This document shows positions 1 to 48,692 of a stretch of 64,000 nt of DNA, piece by piece. The DNA is from Sipunculus nudus (lineage: Eukaryota > Annelida > Sipuncula > Golfingiida > Sipunculidae): the NCBI GenBank assembly GCA_026874595.1, contig CM049309.1, positions 66,630,926 through 66,694,925 on the forward strand, in the 5' to 3' direction. The notes under the pieces are model-generated. The model was given only the letters and a program-made list of their open reading frames with translations. It was not told where the DNA came from and made no database searches. A program made the translations under genes and the position numbers. The first letter of the stretch is position 1. Every line of letters starts with the position of its first letter.

Positions 1-1357
1 GTGCTAATTCATTGGAATCCAAGTTTCCAGATTAAATTGTGACCAGTGCTGGTGCCAGGCTTGGCAGGCTGCCAATCAATGAGGGGTGTGTCCCCAGCTG
101 TCACTGAGCTTTGATGAATTTGGACTTGCAGACACAATTGTCTTCTCACTAAAACAAACTCCTACAAACTTGCACAATTACATTCTATACTTCTATGATG
201 AATATTTGTGATAAAGACTGGTGATATTTAAAATTAAATTTATTTTCAAAACATAAAAATCACAACATTTTGCTTTTGGAATCCATCACACAAATGCTCA
301 TAAATTGAGCTTTAATTTATTATATAATATGCCTTTCTACCTGTCATACAATTGTAAAAACCAAGCTCCTGAAAATCAGTGAATGAAATGTAACACCATA
401 TTTATGTCTGAAAAAATACTTTTAAATCCGCATGTAACTGGATTGAGGAATTATGTCTCCATTCACTCCTCATTTATCAGGGCAGTCATCATAATAATGA
501 GTGGCAGTGAATCTAGTGGATCTAGGATAGAGCTGTGGAGAATAAACAAGGGCCCAAGGACCAAGTGCTCACCTGTAAACATTTGCAATGGCAAAATCTG
601 AAAAAAAAAAATTCATTTTCATGTGCCGTAAACTACACTGAATTAAATATTGACCCACAAACAATATTTTTTAGAACAATCTATAAAGCCATTCATTTTT
701 TATGATTGAATCAGAATATGTTGATGGGGCCCGTAAAATCTGCCTTCATGTGCTAGAAAAACAGACCCTATATAGGCCTTACATACTTAGATGCTCATAA
801 ATTCCATTATAATAGATATTACCCGACGTTGCCGATCGTTAAATTTGATCCTCAAAATTAATCTTTATACGTGGGAGCGTTACACTCGTGCACGAGAGGA
901 GAATCCCTGCCGGGGAAACGCAGGTAAAGTTTCACAGATAATTGCAAATATCTTTGATAATTGCGTATATTTGTCTGAACCGATTAATAATCGATCATCT
1001 GTCGGTTTGCTCAAACCGATGATCGATTATGAAAAAGGAACCGACTCCCACCACTAGTTCTGGCCTCTGTTAGATGTAAAAAACTGTTGCTCTATCTTTC
1101 CATTTTCGCTAAATATTCATATTTCTATAGAACCATGTCCAATGGGTACAGGGGTCAATACCTGGGGTCATCAGGAGTTCAAAGATCAAGAGCTTGATAA
1201 TATTTAGTGCCCTATTTGATGCATTTTCTGCACATTACACCAAAGTCACTTTTTAACTTCTAGAAAATAAATTATGTAAAGAGAGCCCATAGATAGAACA
1301 TATTTCATGTCCATTTCACCATGTGTATATAAAATTTGATTGTTTTTATAATTGCAG
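1..1357. other. DDX43 upstream intron sequence
   Basis: No exon was found in any frame that could encode the missing first half of the KH domain or a start codon, so this is taken as intron. It holds a short palindrome (TTGGCAG-G-CTGCCAA, 61-75), a GC-richer patch at 815-1060 and a long hairpin at 987-1030. Confidence 0.5.
987..1030. repeat. Near-perfect inverted repeat (hairpin)
   Basis: The left arm, ATAATCGATCATC then GGTTTG with a 4-base bulge (TGTC), pairs with the right arm ending GATGATCGATTAT across a loop of about two bases. Nineteen base pairs can form. It has no flanking gene signal and may be the core of a palindromic MITE remnant. Confidence 0.6.
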
Positions 1358-38669
<37,312 letters not shown>

Positions 38670-39000
38670 TCTGGCATGAGATAGACATGGCGTATAACAT
38701 AGTCTGCCCTGGTTTTGGAATCCCTCAACTTGCCATATGAGGTGTATTCTGGCAGGGCAAATGAACTCTGTGTAAGATGGGACCAAAGTTTTAACAGTCA
38801 GCAGCTTACATCCTGTTGGTCCAGTGTTGTTAAATTATGTTGAATAAGTTGCCTTCATACATAATTTAATACCTAGGTATTGTCGACAGTTCTAAATGGT
38901 CATGAGGTGATATTATATTTTGGTATTTTTGTACAGACATTAGAATTGTTTAATATTAGTGTAGAAGTATTAAAACTAAAATAAAAGATACATATTATAA
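38670..39000 (+). promoter_or_regulatory. DDX43 3' UTR and polyadenylation signal
   Basis: Non-coding sequence after the TAA. A canonical AATAAA lies at 38980-38985, about 310 bp downstream of the stop, in an A-rich stretch, so cleavage near 39,000 is likely. The UTR is low in repeats compared with the introns. Confidence 0.65.
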
Positions 39001-39339
39001 TCTCTTCAACTATGTTTTTAAAGTATGGTATCAAACATTTTCAGGAGAAGGGTGTTACATCTGTATAAATATCATTTGAATCTTTGGTGAGAATGTATGT
39101 TTAGCTAAAGTCATTACAAATTACCAATTTTTCTGTACCATTCGTTTTTTCTTTTGCCAGTTAGATTCTAGTCAAGATATGTGAACATGGTTGTATGACC
39201 ATAAATGCTTCTTGTCACTGTATAAAAGTTGTACTTCCACAGGAATTAAAAAAAACTGTCAGCATTGATTCATCAGTGAAATATTTTAAGGTGCTAAATG
39301 CCAGGGCATCTGCCAATTCCTGTATTTAATATATTTTTA

Positions 39340-41195
39340 TGCCCCCGCCACAAAGTGGCCGGGGCATATAGTTTTACCCATGTCCGTCATTATGTCCTTC
39401 CATCATTCCGAAATCAAACAGTTATACGGACTTTTTTTCGCAGTGCCTGCAGATACGGGCCTGATTTTTGGTGTGTGGGCAGAAAATGACCAGTTACAGA
39501 TCCAGTTCACGTTTCGTCCCCAATGACCTACTTTTGACCGTTTTACGGCTCCTGAAAATAGAAAATTTCATAAAATAGTGCACATGTACAGACTTTTTTT
39601 CGCAGTGCCTGCAGATACGTGCCTGATTTTTGGTGTGTAGGCAGATAATGAACAGTTACAGATCCAGTTCTTGTTTTGTCCCAGTTGACCTACTTTTGAA
39701 CGTTTGACTGCTCCTGAACATAGAAAGTTTCATGAAAAATAGAAATTTTCATAACAAATGCATATGTATGGATTTTTTTTCCTTAGTGCCTGCAGATACC
39801 ACCCTGATTTTTTATGTGTGGGCAGATAATGACAGTTACAGATCGAGTTCGCGTTTCGTCCCGGTTGACCTACTTTTGATTGTTTTACGGCTCCTAAACA
39901 AAGAAAATTTCATGAAAGACAGAAATTTTTATGGAAAATGCACATGTATGGACTTTTTTAGCCCTCAGCCCTTAGGCTGATGGACTCTTGTCGTCACCCA
40001 AGCTGTCCGTCCATCCGTCCGTCCGGCGTCCGTTAACTTTTACCTTGTGAGCGGGATATCTTGAAAAGGATTCACCGTCAGAATTTTATTTCCTCGGTTA
40101 AGATGTATATCGACAAGATCTCGGTCAAGTTCGAAGATGGGTGACCTTGACCTATTTTTCTACATTTTAGAGCTGATTATAGAAAAACACTCAGATGCTT
40201 ATTACTCAGGAACCATTTGGTGGATTTTCACAAAACTTACTATGATCATAGGGACTGATGGTCTGTAACTGCTGCACAAGTTTGGTGGCGCCACCTACAA
40301 TTTTTTATTTTTAATGAATTTTTATCGGATTTTTTAACTTTGGGCTTGTGAGCGGGATATCTCTAAAAGGATTCACCGTAGGAATTTTATTTTTTTGGTG
40401 AAGATGTATATTGAAAAAAATCACGGTCAAGTTTGAAGATGGGTGACCTTGACCTATTTTTCTACGTTTTAGGGCTTATTATATAAAAAACATTTAGAAG
40501 CTGATTTCTCAGGAACCATTGGGTGGATTTCCACAAAACTTAGTTTGATCATAGGGACTGATGGTCTGTAACTGCTGCACAAGTTTGGGGGTGCCACCAA
40601 CAATTTCTGATTTTTAATGAATTTTCTTGGATTTTTCAACTTTGGCCTTGTGAGCGGGATATCTCTAAAAGGATTCACAGTAGGAATTTTATTTCTTTGG
40701 TGAAGATGTATATCGACAAAATCTCGGTCAAGTTCGAAGATGGGTGACCTTGACCTACTTTTCAAGGTCACAGAGCTTATAATAGAATAAAACTTAGAAG
40801 CTTATTTTTCAGGAAGCATTTAGTGGATTGTTAAGAATCATGGTACATACCTCTCCATTTTAAATTTATAACTGAGACATGTACAGATATACATCCATGT
40901 GAGAACAGATATTTTGTACTTGTTACTGTAACCACCTCTAAACACTGTTCTTTTGGCTGAGGGCTTTTGTCAGCTTCTGCTGATATTCTAGTTTCACAAT
41001 GCCTGCAGATACTGGCCCGATTTTCAGTATCTTGCTTGATTATGACCCTTTACAGATCGAGTTTGCATTTTGCCTTTGTTTACCTACTTTTGACCATACG
41101 ACACCTCCTGAACTTAAAAATTTGTTTCAAAATTTAACAAATGTTACAAATTTGCCCCAGTCGGGGGCATTCGTGTCGTTCCAACACATCTTGTA
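39340..41195 (+). mobile_element. H-family hairpin-ended element (interrupted by G2)
   Basis: The left palindrome TATGCCCCCGCCAC-AAA-GTGGCCGGGGCATA is followed by a TGTCCGTCAT stretch. Tandem units with CAGTGCCTGCAGATAC start near 39,440, 39,605, 39,785 and 40,997. The probable right end at 41,160-41,195 has GGGGGCATT (inverted left-end copy) and a degraded CGTGTCGTTCCAACACA stem. G2 sits at 39,959-40,990. Confidence 0.65.
39959..40990 (+). mobile_element. G-family element, copy G2, complete
   Basis: It begins with the palindrome AGCCCTCAGCC-CTTA-GGCTGATGGACT and TCCG repeats. About three tandem units of roughly 300 bp follow, carrying GTGAGCGGGATATCT, GGTGACCTTGACCT and GGTGGCGCCACC (40,284) or variants. 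It ends GGCTGAGGGCT (inverted left-end copy), the stem TCAGC-TTCT-GCTGA and TATTCTAG before TTT. Flanking H sequence shows insertion within a T run. Confidence 0.78.
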
Positions 41196-41267
41196 TGCTT
41201 AACAGATTATTTCGTAGAATTTCCTGTATTTTCAAGAACTTTTACCCTAATCTCCTTTATTTTTTCT

Positions 41268-41895
41268 TGTATTGCAAGACAAAGTTTGGGGATACTATGT
41301 TTTTTACCAACGCCGCAGATAAATCTTGTCTGCGGGATAACTCAGAAAATAATTCACAGATCTTTACCAAACTTGACATGTGCATAGATATTGGTGAGAG
41401 GATGAACCCTTATTAAAATGGGGTCATAAACTTTACCAGGAGAGTGACCTAGACCTTGATTAAGGCCATTTTAATTGACTGAAGATCTTGGATAGCTTTT
41501 TCTTCTGCAGAGGACAGGTGGCGCCAACTTTTGTCTTCTTTGTGTTTTTGTGACTTTTGATACCCTCATCATTGCCACTTCACTGTACTGTGAGCTTTAT
41601 AAGTTCAAAAATAATGGACAGATTTATTTCATATTATGCATATACATAGATATGGGATGAGGTATATTTAAATTGAGGTCATGACTTTTACTCTGAGTGG
41701 CCTTGACCTTTAATATTCCCGTATTTGGTGAAAAATATTGATCCTCAAGTCATTAGATTTATCTATCAGAAAATCACAATGAATGATGTCAGATGATAAG
41801 TTGTTGAAAGAGACTAGTGACCTTGACCCTGGTTTTGAAGGTTTTGCTTCTGAAGATGGGAGCCTATTTTTGAGGGGGGGGGGGGGGGGGGGATT
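41268..41895. repeat. K-like repeat ending in a G homopolymer
   Basis: Begins GCAAGACAAAGTTTGGGGAT and contains TGACCTTGACC-type phrases and one AGGTGGCGCCAACT. It runs into an interrupted G run at 41,874-41,892. No coding sequence was seen and the ends are uncertain. Confidence 0.4.
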
Positions 41896-41899
41896 AATT

Positions 41900-42756
41900 G
41901 TCTGGGGATATTATAGCATCTGTAATGCCAAAAATGTCTAGTTTTTCATTGCACAGTTGTGTTTCTGATGAAACTATCATTACTGAATAATTATTGTTAT
42001 TTAGACCCATTATTATTGAACACCTCAGCTCTTTTGTATAACTGTCCAGGAAGGCTCTGCAGTTAAATGTTACACATGTACAGCTCAGTTACTCAGTTTA
42101 ACATAACTTTACATGCTGCTTGGAGAACTCATGGTCATGGTAGGTAACTGAATAAGACATGCGCTGTGCAGTGAAAAAGTCTGTTATTCCTATATTTTTT
42201 TGCAAAAAATTCCTATGAAGTAATGATAACTGTCATTTTCATGCAGAGAAAAAACAGACCGCATTATTTTTTAAGAAATCTTGAGGCAAATGTGAAATGA
42301 CAGCTAGTTGCTTATGTGTTATTTAAGATATATTTCTAGATCTACTTATTGTTTTAGTTTCACAAGTATTTTACTTGTGGTACAAGTTGCAATGAGGTCA
42401 CATGTTTGAAACCATTGTGGGATTCATTATAAGATGATTACTTGTTTCAGTGATATTCAAACTGCAGGTAACATTTGAATATAAACCCATATATTTCTGC
42501 TTTGATGTGTTCAAGAGTTTTGGTTTCCGAGTGATTCATTGGTTGATTGTGATTATAGATTTTTGTGGTATGTTTAAATCCTGCACATATATTTACATTG
42601 TGTCGTTGAGAAAGCAAGAGTGAGATTGCAGTGATCTGAAAGGTGCATCATATTTTGGACTCCAGCTCTGGAAACAAAATACCAAGAAGTTGCCCTATCA
42701 TTTATGTGTAATACTAGGCCCCATCAGTATATAAAAATGTCTGTGAGACTTGATTG
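41900..42756. other. Intergenic sequence, nothing recognised
   Basis: No ORF, RNA gene or definable repeat was seen. Confidence 0.4.
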
Positions 42757-42993
42757 TAGCTCTGTTGACTTTGTCATGGCGAGTTCTGGCCAGCCGGCTG
42801 GCTGATAACAGGGCACAAATCGCGACTTCTGGACTTTGAAACTTCATACACTACTTCACCTCGAGGAGGTCCTTAAACAGCTATGGTAGCCTAAAATTAT
42901 GTCACCGTAAACCATTTTCTCCGGGCATGTTTGCACATAAAGCCTTGCTGTCATGCTGGTTAGCTGAGCGTGACAACCGATTGGTCACTTGCT
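42757..42993 (+). repeat. Short decayed A-family copy (A6)
   Basis: The left end GTAGCTCTGTTGACTTTGTC and the right end TTAGCTGAGCGTGACAACCG followed by ATTGGTCACTTGC are recognisable A termini with only one diverged internal unit between them. Confidence 0.5.
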
Positions 42994-43000
42994 ATGGCCA

Positions 43001-43079
43001 GTGGCGTCAATTTTTCTTCCAGTGTGTGTGTTGGGGGGGGGGGGGGGGGAGAGGGGGTGACTTTGTATATAGAAACAAA

Positions 43080-43148
<69 letters not shown>
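43001..43148. repeat. MITE end fragment and (G)n(CA)n(TA)n microsatellite
   Basis: CAGTGGCGTCAATTTTTCTT is the terminal sequence of the hAT-like MITE at 63,178-63,494, here without its partner end. A long G run, about 14 CA units and about 19 TA units follow. Confidence 0.6.
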
Positions 43149-43150
<2 letters not shown>

Positions 43151-43370
43151 GGTCATTTCCCTTATTTCTCCATGTAGAGATTCAATCTTTCGAAGGGGCT
43201 ATCGCAGCGCCACCTTCCGGCAACTCCGAATGTGCACTAAGGCATAAAGCAGTTTGTTACTCTGTATGAGGGAATGCTGATAATGATTACCAAACCTTAG
43301 ACCAACGTAGCCATTATAAGCGGCTGAAGAGTTTGTCTGCTTGTCTAAGCAAGTCTTTACACTTCCTGTA

Positions 43371-43586
43371 CTATGCGTGACTTACATTTTGCCGTCGCCG
43401 CCTCAGATTCCGGTACATACAATCGTCTCCTATGTTTCTGTTTAAGTAGAGCCAGTCTGGTTCAGGTTGACCCGGAGCCCATGCAGCTGAAATAATTTGT
43501 GAGCTTTCTTGTCGCCACCCATATCCAGTGCTTTTTCTGGCGGTTGTATTTGCCGCCAATCAAAAGGGCAGGAAACTTGTCTGCCT
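43371..43586 (-). pseudogene. Decayed C-type lectin-domain exon
   Basis: The reverse strand has an acceptor (tttacag), then ADKFPALLIGGKYNRQKKHW and IWVATRKLTNYF, which align with the last exon of the lectin gene at 58,226. A 4-base insertion near the tryptophan shifts the frame. After it the other frame reads AWAPGQPEPDWLYLNR, then further indels and a TGA replace the C-terminal CTGICEKK-like end. No companion exons were found nearby. The 3' flank (GCTGAAGAGTTTGTCTGCTT) also resembles the functional gene's flank, pointing to segmental duplication and decay. Confidence 0.8.
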
Positions 43587-43589
43587 CTG

Positions 43590-44855
43590 TAAAGTAAACC
43601 AATATAATACATCTGATTACATTTAGACTTTTCTTTTGAGTATTCTCACTTAAAATATGATTATTTAAAGCGCAAATGTCTACAAAGGAGAATTTCGTAA
43701 TATGATTTTTATGTAAATGAAAGTCTATGACCGGAATCACTTCAGTAAACAATATCGACGTCAACATGTTTCCTCGGGTGCGTCTTTACAAACACACTAG
43801 GCCACACCAGACGTTGCCGACAGCAGATTTTTCTTAGGCTTATGCAGCAATATGTTTAGGCGTTAACCTATTTTACAAAACCCTCTCTTCAAAAATGGCT
43901 ACCCAGCCTTTTAATTTACAATAAAGCTGGTTGTCTATACATATTCCTGATTTGCATGAATACCGACACTACGAAACCGGCCTATACATCACCACATCCC
44001 CACGTGAAAACTAGCGCCATTTCGGCCTTCTGACATTAGAGAGTGTATGACCAGCGTATTTGCATCAGAGTGACAATAGAGAAATATATGTTCATAATCA
44101 GGAATATTTCCGAGATATTAATGTCATATGATTGTTTTATATATTATAAAAATCTTATTAATAAAAATATAATATAATTTACTAAATTCTTACATTACAT
44201 TTTATGAATTAGATATTTCAATTTACTTTCATAATTCGCATTAATCTGAACTTGTATAAGATTTAAGTTATATTAATTTGATAATTTACCAAGCTAAGTG
44301 ATTTTCTGATTTTACACAAATGTATACCAATCAGAAATTTATTATTGAATACGTCTGCCATATGTCTGCCACTTGTCTGCAACCTTTGACAAGTACAAAC
44401 ATTAAATTAGAAACACTGATTTGTTACCTCAACATTCTTGTATTTGTCTTTTGATCTTAATGTTTTGAAAGAGTTCGGGAATTCCTCTGTAGAATCAAAT
44501 TGTCACTGGATATTTTTAACTTCGTACTATTATTGTTCATTATATATTCAAATACTCCATTAAATCTACAATGAAATATCTATAGAACCGTGATATAATT
44601 AATCAGCTAATTCAGCTCATGGAATACTGTTAAAATATATTAATATATATGATATATATATAAAGTATGAATAATATATATTATTTTATTAACATTTTAT
44701 TCATTAACTGAGGTCTTCATTCATTAATTTTTATTTTAAATTACAAAATAAATTATTATAAATAAATTATATGTCGATGAAAGAAAAATAAATAAAAATG
44801 GGAAATTTTCATGAAATAGAAACATAACGTGAAAAACACATATATATATATATTT
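43590..44855. other. Intergenic sequence, AT-rich, nothing recognised
   Basis: Very AT-rich from about 44,080. No exon, RNA gene or complete repeat was seen. Confidence 0.4.
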
Positions 44856-44858
44856 ATT

Positions 44859-46029
44859 GTATCCGCCAAAACTATGTTTTTGACCGGGTTCCGCCGCCGC
44901 CGCCGCATTCGTTTCCGGAGAACTCTGAGACTACTGGACGGATTTTTCTCGAAACTTACGCCAATTATCGGGTCACATGTGAACTGGTGCCTAACCAATT
45001 GGCGGTGACCTCTGACCTTTCCTCTCTGCCCAGCGTCCATTTGTGCGTCTGCTTCAACACATAAACCCACATATCTCGGGAACCGTTTGACCGATCAGGA
45101 AAAAAAAAATTGTACAAAGTAGCCCTTGGATAGCTTTATAACAAACAAACAAAAATGGTGGCGCCACCTGCAACCATGTTTGCACAGCATCCGTCTGTTT
45201 GTCTGCCGTGGGGTAAAATCACTCATATCTCGGCAATGGTTTGAAATATCTGCCTCAAATTTTGCAGGTTTATACATTCTTGACAGCTCTCTTGATTTTA
45301 TGACAGAAGGCGCCACCTACATTCTAGTTTACGCTGCAGACATCCAAGCTCATATCTCGGGAACCGTTTGACCGATTGGGCCAAAGTTTTGCATGTGTAT
45401 AGATTTCAAATAGCACTTTATCATACGCAAAACTGGTGGCGCCACCTGCAACCATTTTTTGCACAGCGTCCGTCTGTTTGTCTGCCACGGGCTGAAATAT
45501 ACATGTAGTGGTTTGACTTGTTAAAGTCTGCTGGGCTTTTACACCCGAGCCTAATGGCTCATCAGGCCGGAGCATATCCCGATTTCTGTAGCGTGAAGCG
45601 ACTTAGGAGTTAGACCCTCCTGGATGGGACGCTAGTCCATCGCAGGTTACCTTCCCAGTATCTACTGGTACCCATATCTACTGCTGGGTGGACAGAGGCA
45701 CACTTGCGGTTGGGACCTTGCCTAAGGATCTTGGCACGGTGGGGGTCTGACCGGGATACGAACTCACGACCTCTCGATCATGAGCCCGGCACCTTAATAA
45801 TTACACCACCTTCCCACTATAGTGGTTTGACTTATCTGCCTTAAATTTTCCATATGTATACAACTTGGACAGCTTTCTGGATTTTGTGGTAGGTGGCGCA
45901 ACCTACATACACATTACTACATACACATGGATGGCTGCAGATATCCATGCTAATATGCAACACTTCACTCTGTTTCCCCTTCCCACTCAATCCATGCCTC
46001 ACTTCATCATTTCCACTCTGATTTTATTC
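44859..46029 (+). mobile_element. F-family element F3, split by a SINE, right end lost
   Basis: It starts GTATCCGCCAAAAC but lacks the second arm of the usual left palindrome. It carries the standard 150/131-bp half-units (GGTGGCGCCACC at 45,157 and 45,435). It is interrupted by a SINE at 45,520-45,819 and stops after TTCCACTCTGATTTTATTC without the terminal hairpin. Confidence 0.7.
45520..45819 (-). mobile_element. tRNA-derived SINE with 14-bp target duplication
   Basis: On the reverse strand the 5' head reads GTGGGAAGGTGGTGTAATTA and soon after GAGTTCGTATCCCGG, resembling tRNA A and B boxes at normal spacing. A body with GGACTAGCGTCCCATCC follows. Both sides are flanked by TAGTGGTTTGACTT (45,506-45,519 and 45,820-45,833). 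The insertion is about 300 bp, reverse to the host F element. Confidence 0.88.
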
Positions 46030-46552
46030 TTTTTTTATAAGTATTTAATTATATTTAACCTTATTTATTTATAAACATACAATAATATGCATTTCAAGAA
46101 ATGTTTATATATACACATGGGATAATATGCAAAGAGTATACTGATATTAAACGGTTAAGACTTGTGCTGGCATTAAAACATGACGCATTTATTCCGTGTC
46201 TCGGCTCTCTTCCTTGCATGAACAGGGCCAAAAGAGTTATGAGGGCTCTGAATATATATGAATAACTCTTTCAAAATCTGAAATTTAGCTCAAAAAGTTG
46301 GCTTGAAATATGAAGGTTTATTTGCATTGTCAGTCCCCGGGCAGTCACTTGAACCCTGCCTGGGTAACATTATTAGTAATGCAACACTGGTTGAGCACCC
46401 ATGCTGTCACAGGTGTACAGTAATTCTGATATCACCCATCACCCCCCCCCCCCCTCCTTACCCCTGCCCTACTTCCAAAAACACACAGCAATATTCACTA
46501 AGTGTAATGCAATGATAATGCCCCCCCCTCCCCTCCAGGGGAGACATCTAGT
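46030..46552. other. Intergenic spacer between F3 and F4
   Basis: AT-rich, then a C homopolymer (46,441-46,454) and C-rich tract. It ends ACATCTAG directly before F4, which resembles the terminus of another hairpin-ended element, but no body was identified. Confidence 0.4.
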
Positions 46553-47735
46553 TGTATCCGCCAAAACAGAGTTTTGCGGATACTATGTTTTCAGCTGCAC
46601 GACGCCGCCGCGTAGGTGTCCGGAGAACTCCTCCGTAACCGCTGGGCGGAATTTTACGAAACCCGGGATTATGTTCGGGTCACATGTGAACTGCTGCGCC
46701 CCGATTTTGTTTTGACCTCTGACCTTTCCTCTGTGCTCTGCGTCCGTTTGTGCGTCTGTTTCCACACATAAACCCACATATCTCGGGAACCGTTTGACCG
46801 ATCAGGAAAATTTTTTTGCACAAATGTAGCCCTTGGAGAGCTTTATAACATACACAAAAAATGGTGGCGCCACCTGCAACCATGTTTGCACAGTGTCCAT
46901 CTGTTCGTCTGCCTTGGGTTAAAATCACTCATATCTCTGCAGTGACTAGACTAATTCACCTGAAATTCGGCATGCGTAAACATCCTGGATAGCTTTTCTG
47001 ATTTTATGACAGGTGGCGCCACCTACATTCACGTTTACGCTGCAGACATCCAAGCTCATATCTCGGGAACCGTTTGACCGATCAGGAAAATTTTTTTTGC
47101 ACAAATGTAGCCCTTGGAGAGCTTTATAACATACACAAAAAATGGTGGCGCCACCTGCAACCATGTTTGCACAGTGTCCATCTGTTCGTCTGCCTTGGGT
47201 TAAAATCACTCATATCTCTGCAGTGACTAGACTAATTCACCTGAAATTCGGCATGCGTAAACATCCTGGATAGCTTTTCTGATTTTATGACAGGTGGCGC
47301 CACCTGCATTCTAGTTTATGCAGCAGACATCCAAGCTCATATCTTAGGAACCGTTTGACTGATTGGGCCAAAGTTTGGCATGTGTATAGTTCTCACATAG
47401 CTCTTTATCATACGCAAAACTGGTGGCGTCACCTGCAACTATTTTTGCTCAGCGTCCATCTGTTTGTCTGCCACGGGCTCAAATCACTCATATACATGTA
47501 GTGGTTTGACTTATCTGCCTTAAATTTTGCATATGTATACAACTTGGACGGCTTTCTGGATTTTGTGGTGGGGGGGGGGGGGGGGGGGGCAACCTACATA
47601 CACAATTTGGCTGCAGACATCCATGCTAATATGCAACACTCTATTTCCCCTTGCCACTCAATCCATGCCTCACTTCACCCGTTCCACTCTGATTTAGGCG
47701 GATACACGTACGCTTGTCGACTACCCGTATTCTAG
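46553..47735 (+). mobile_element. F-family element, copy F4, near complete
   Basis: The left palindrome GTATCCGCCAAAAC-AGA-GTTTTGCGGATAC opens the element. Half-units carry GGTGGCGCCACC at 46,864, 47,012, 47,146 and 47,294. A G run lies at 47,569-47,589. The right end has GGCGGATAC (inverted left-end copy), CGCTTGTCG, CCGTATTCTAG and TTTT. A 280-bp dimer unit is duplicated almost identically (46,781 and 47,061). Confidence 0.78.
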
Positions 47736-48120
47736 TTTTATTTGCTATCGTCTGTCATTCGTCGTCTGTAGGATATCTTGTGAACGAGATAACTTTTGAA
47801 GGGATGCATACTTTCCTGAAATTTGAAACACACATTGTTCATCCAATAATATCAAAAGAGTTCGAATTCCAGTGACCTTGACCATCCTCAAGGTCAAATC
47901 TGCCAAAATGTGAAAATTTTGTGAACCTCATAACTTTTGAAGTACTGAAGATTTTTTTCTTCAAATTTGACACACCAGTTCTTTCTGTCAACATTTCATC
48001 GGAGTTTGAACAGCGGTGATCTTGAACTTGACCTGCAAGGTCAAATCTGCTGAAATCCAGAATCATTGTTCTGGGATAGTGCATATTTTACCCCTAATGT
48101 TTATGGATGGCCGGTAGGGG
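47736..48120. repeat. K-like repeat rich in GACCTTGACC phrases
   Basis: Two diverged units carry TTTTGTGAAC..ATAACTTTTGAAG and GTGACCTTGACCATCCTCAA. It has no defined ends and no coding potential. It directly abuts the F4 terminus. Confidence 0.4.
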
Positions 48121-48690
48121 GAGACTTGTACTGTTTTTTTTTACGCTGCAAAAACAAAGCCTTTGTTTTGTTTTCAGATATAATTTTTTGGTAAAAAATA
48201 TAAATACATTTGATGCATTATGTGGTGTTATCTGTCCTATTTAGGGATATAGAACTGTATATTATGTTAAATCTTTTTTTAAAGTATATATCTGTAAATT
48301 ATAATTTGTTCATTTTTTTTAAACTATATATTAAAGCAATGATTTAAATGTTTTGAATTTGTATTTGAAAATATGTTTAACCTGTCTTATCAATTACATT
48401 AACACATTTTAGTTGGTCAAGTGCATCCTTTCATATAACTCTCAGGCCCATCTTTTTTTTCTCATTGGATTTAAAATGGTTTCAGGTCAGAATTTTCATG
48501 TATTACAGAGTGCAATATGTACTTACAAGATTTAGTTTATGCTCATTTGAAAATGGAAAATTATTTTTTACAGCATTTTATTTCAGTGAATTAATCAAAT
48601 GTTTATCATTGAACTCAAGCTAATCTACATATTCTATCATTATTACCATATTTATTTACATGGATAATACATTTAGTAATTATAACTAAT
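48121..48690. other. AT-rich intergenic sequence
   Basis: Nothing recognised; no ORF above background. Confidence 0.4.
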
Positions 48691-48692
48691 CG

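Noticed and set aside
1-1357. Possible upstream DDX43 exon
   Set aside because: No frame encodes the expected KH beginning with a donor of the right phase; the missing exons are taken to lie outside the window.
46680-47209. Two minus-strand frames both starting MILTQGRRTDGHCANMVAGG
   Set aside because: They arise because the F4 280-bp unit is duplicated; similar frames occur in other F copies with different breaks, and there is no conserved protein.
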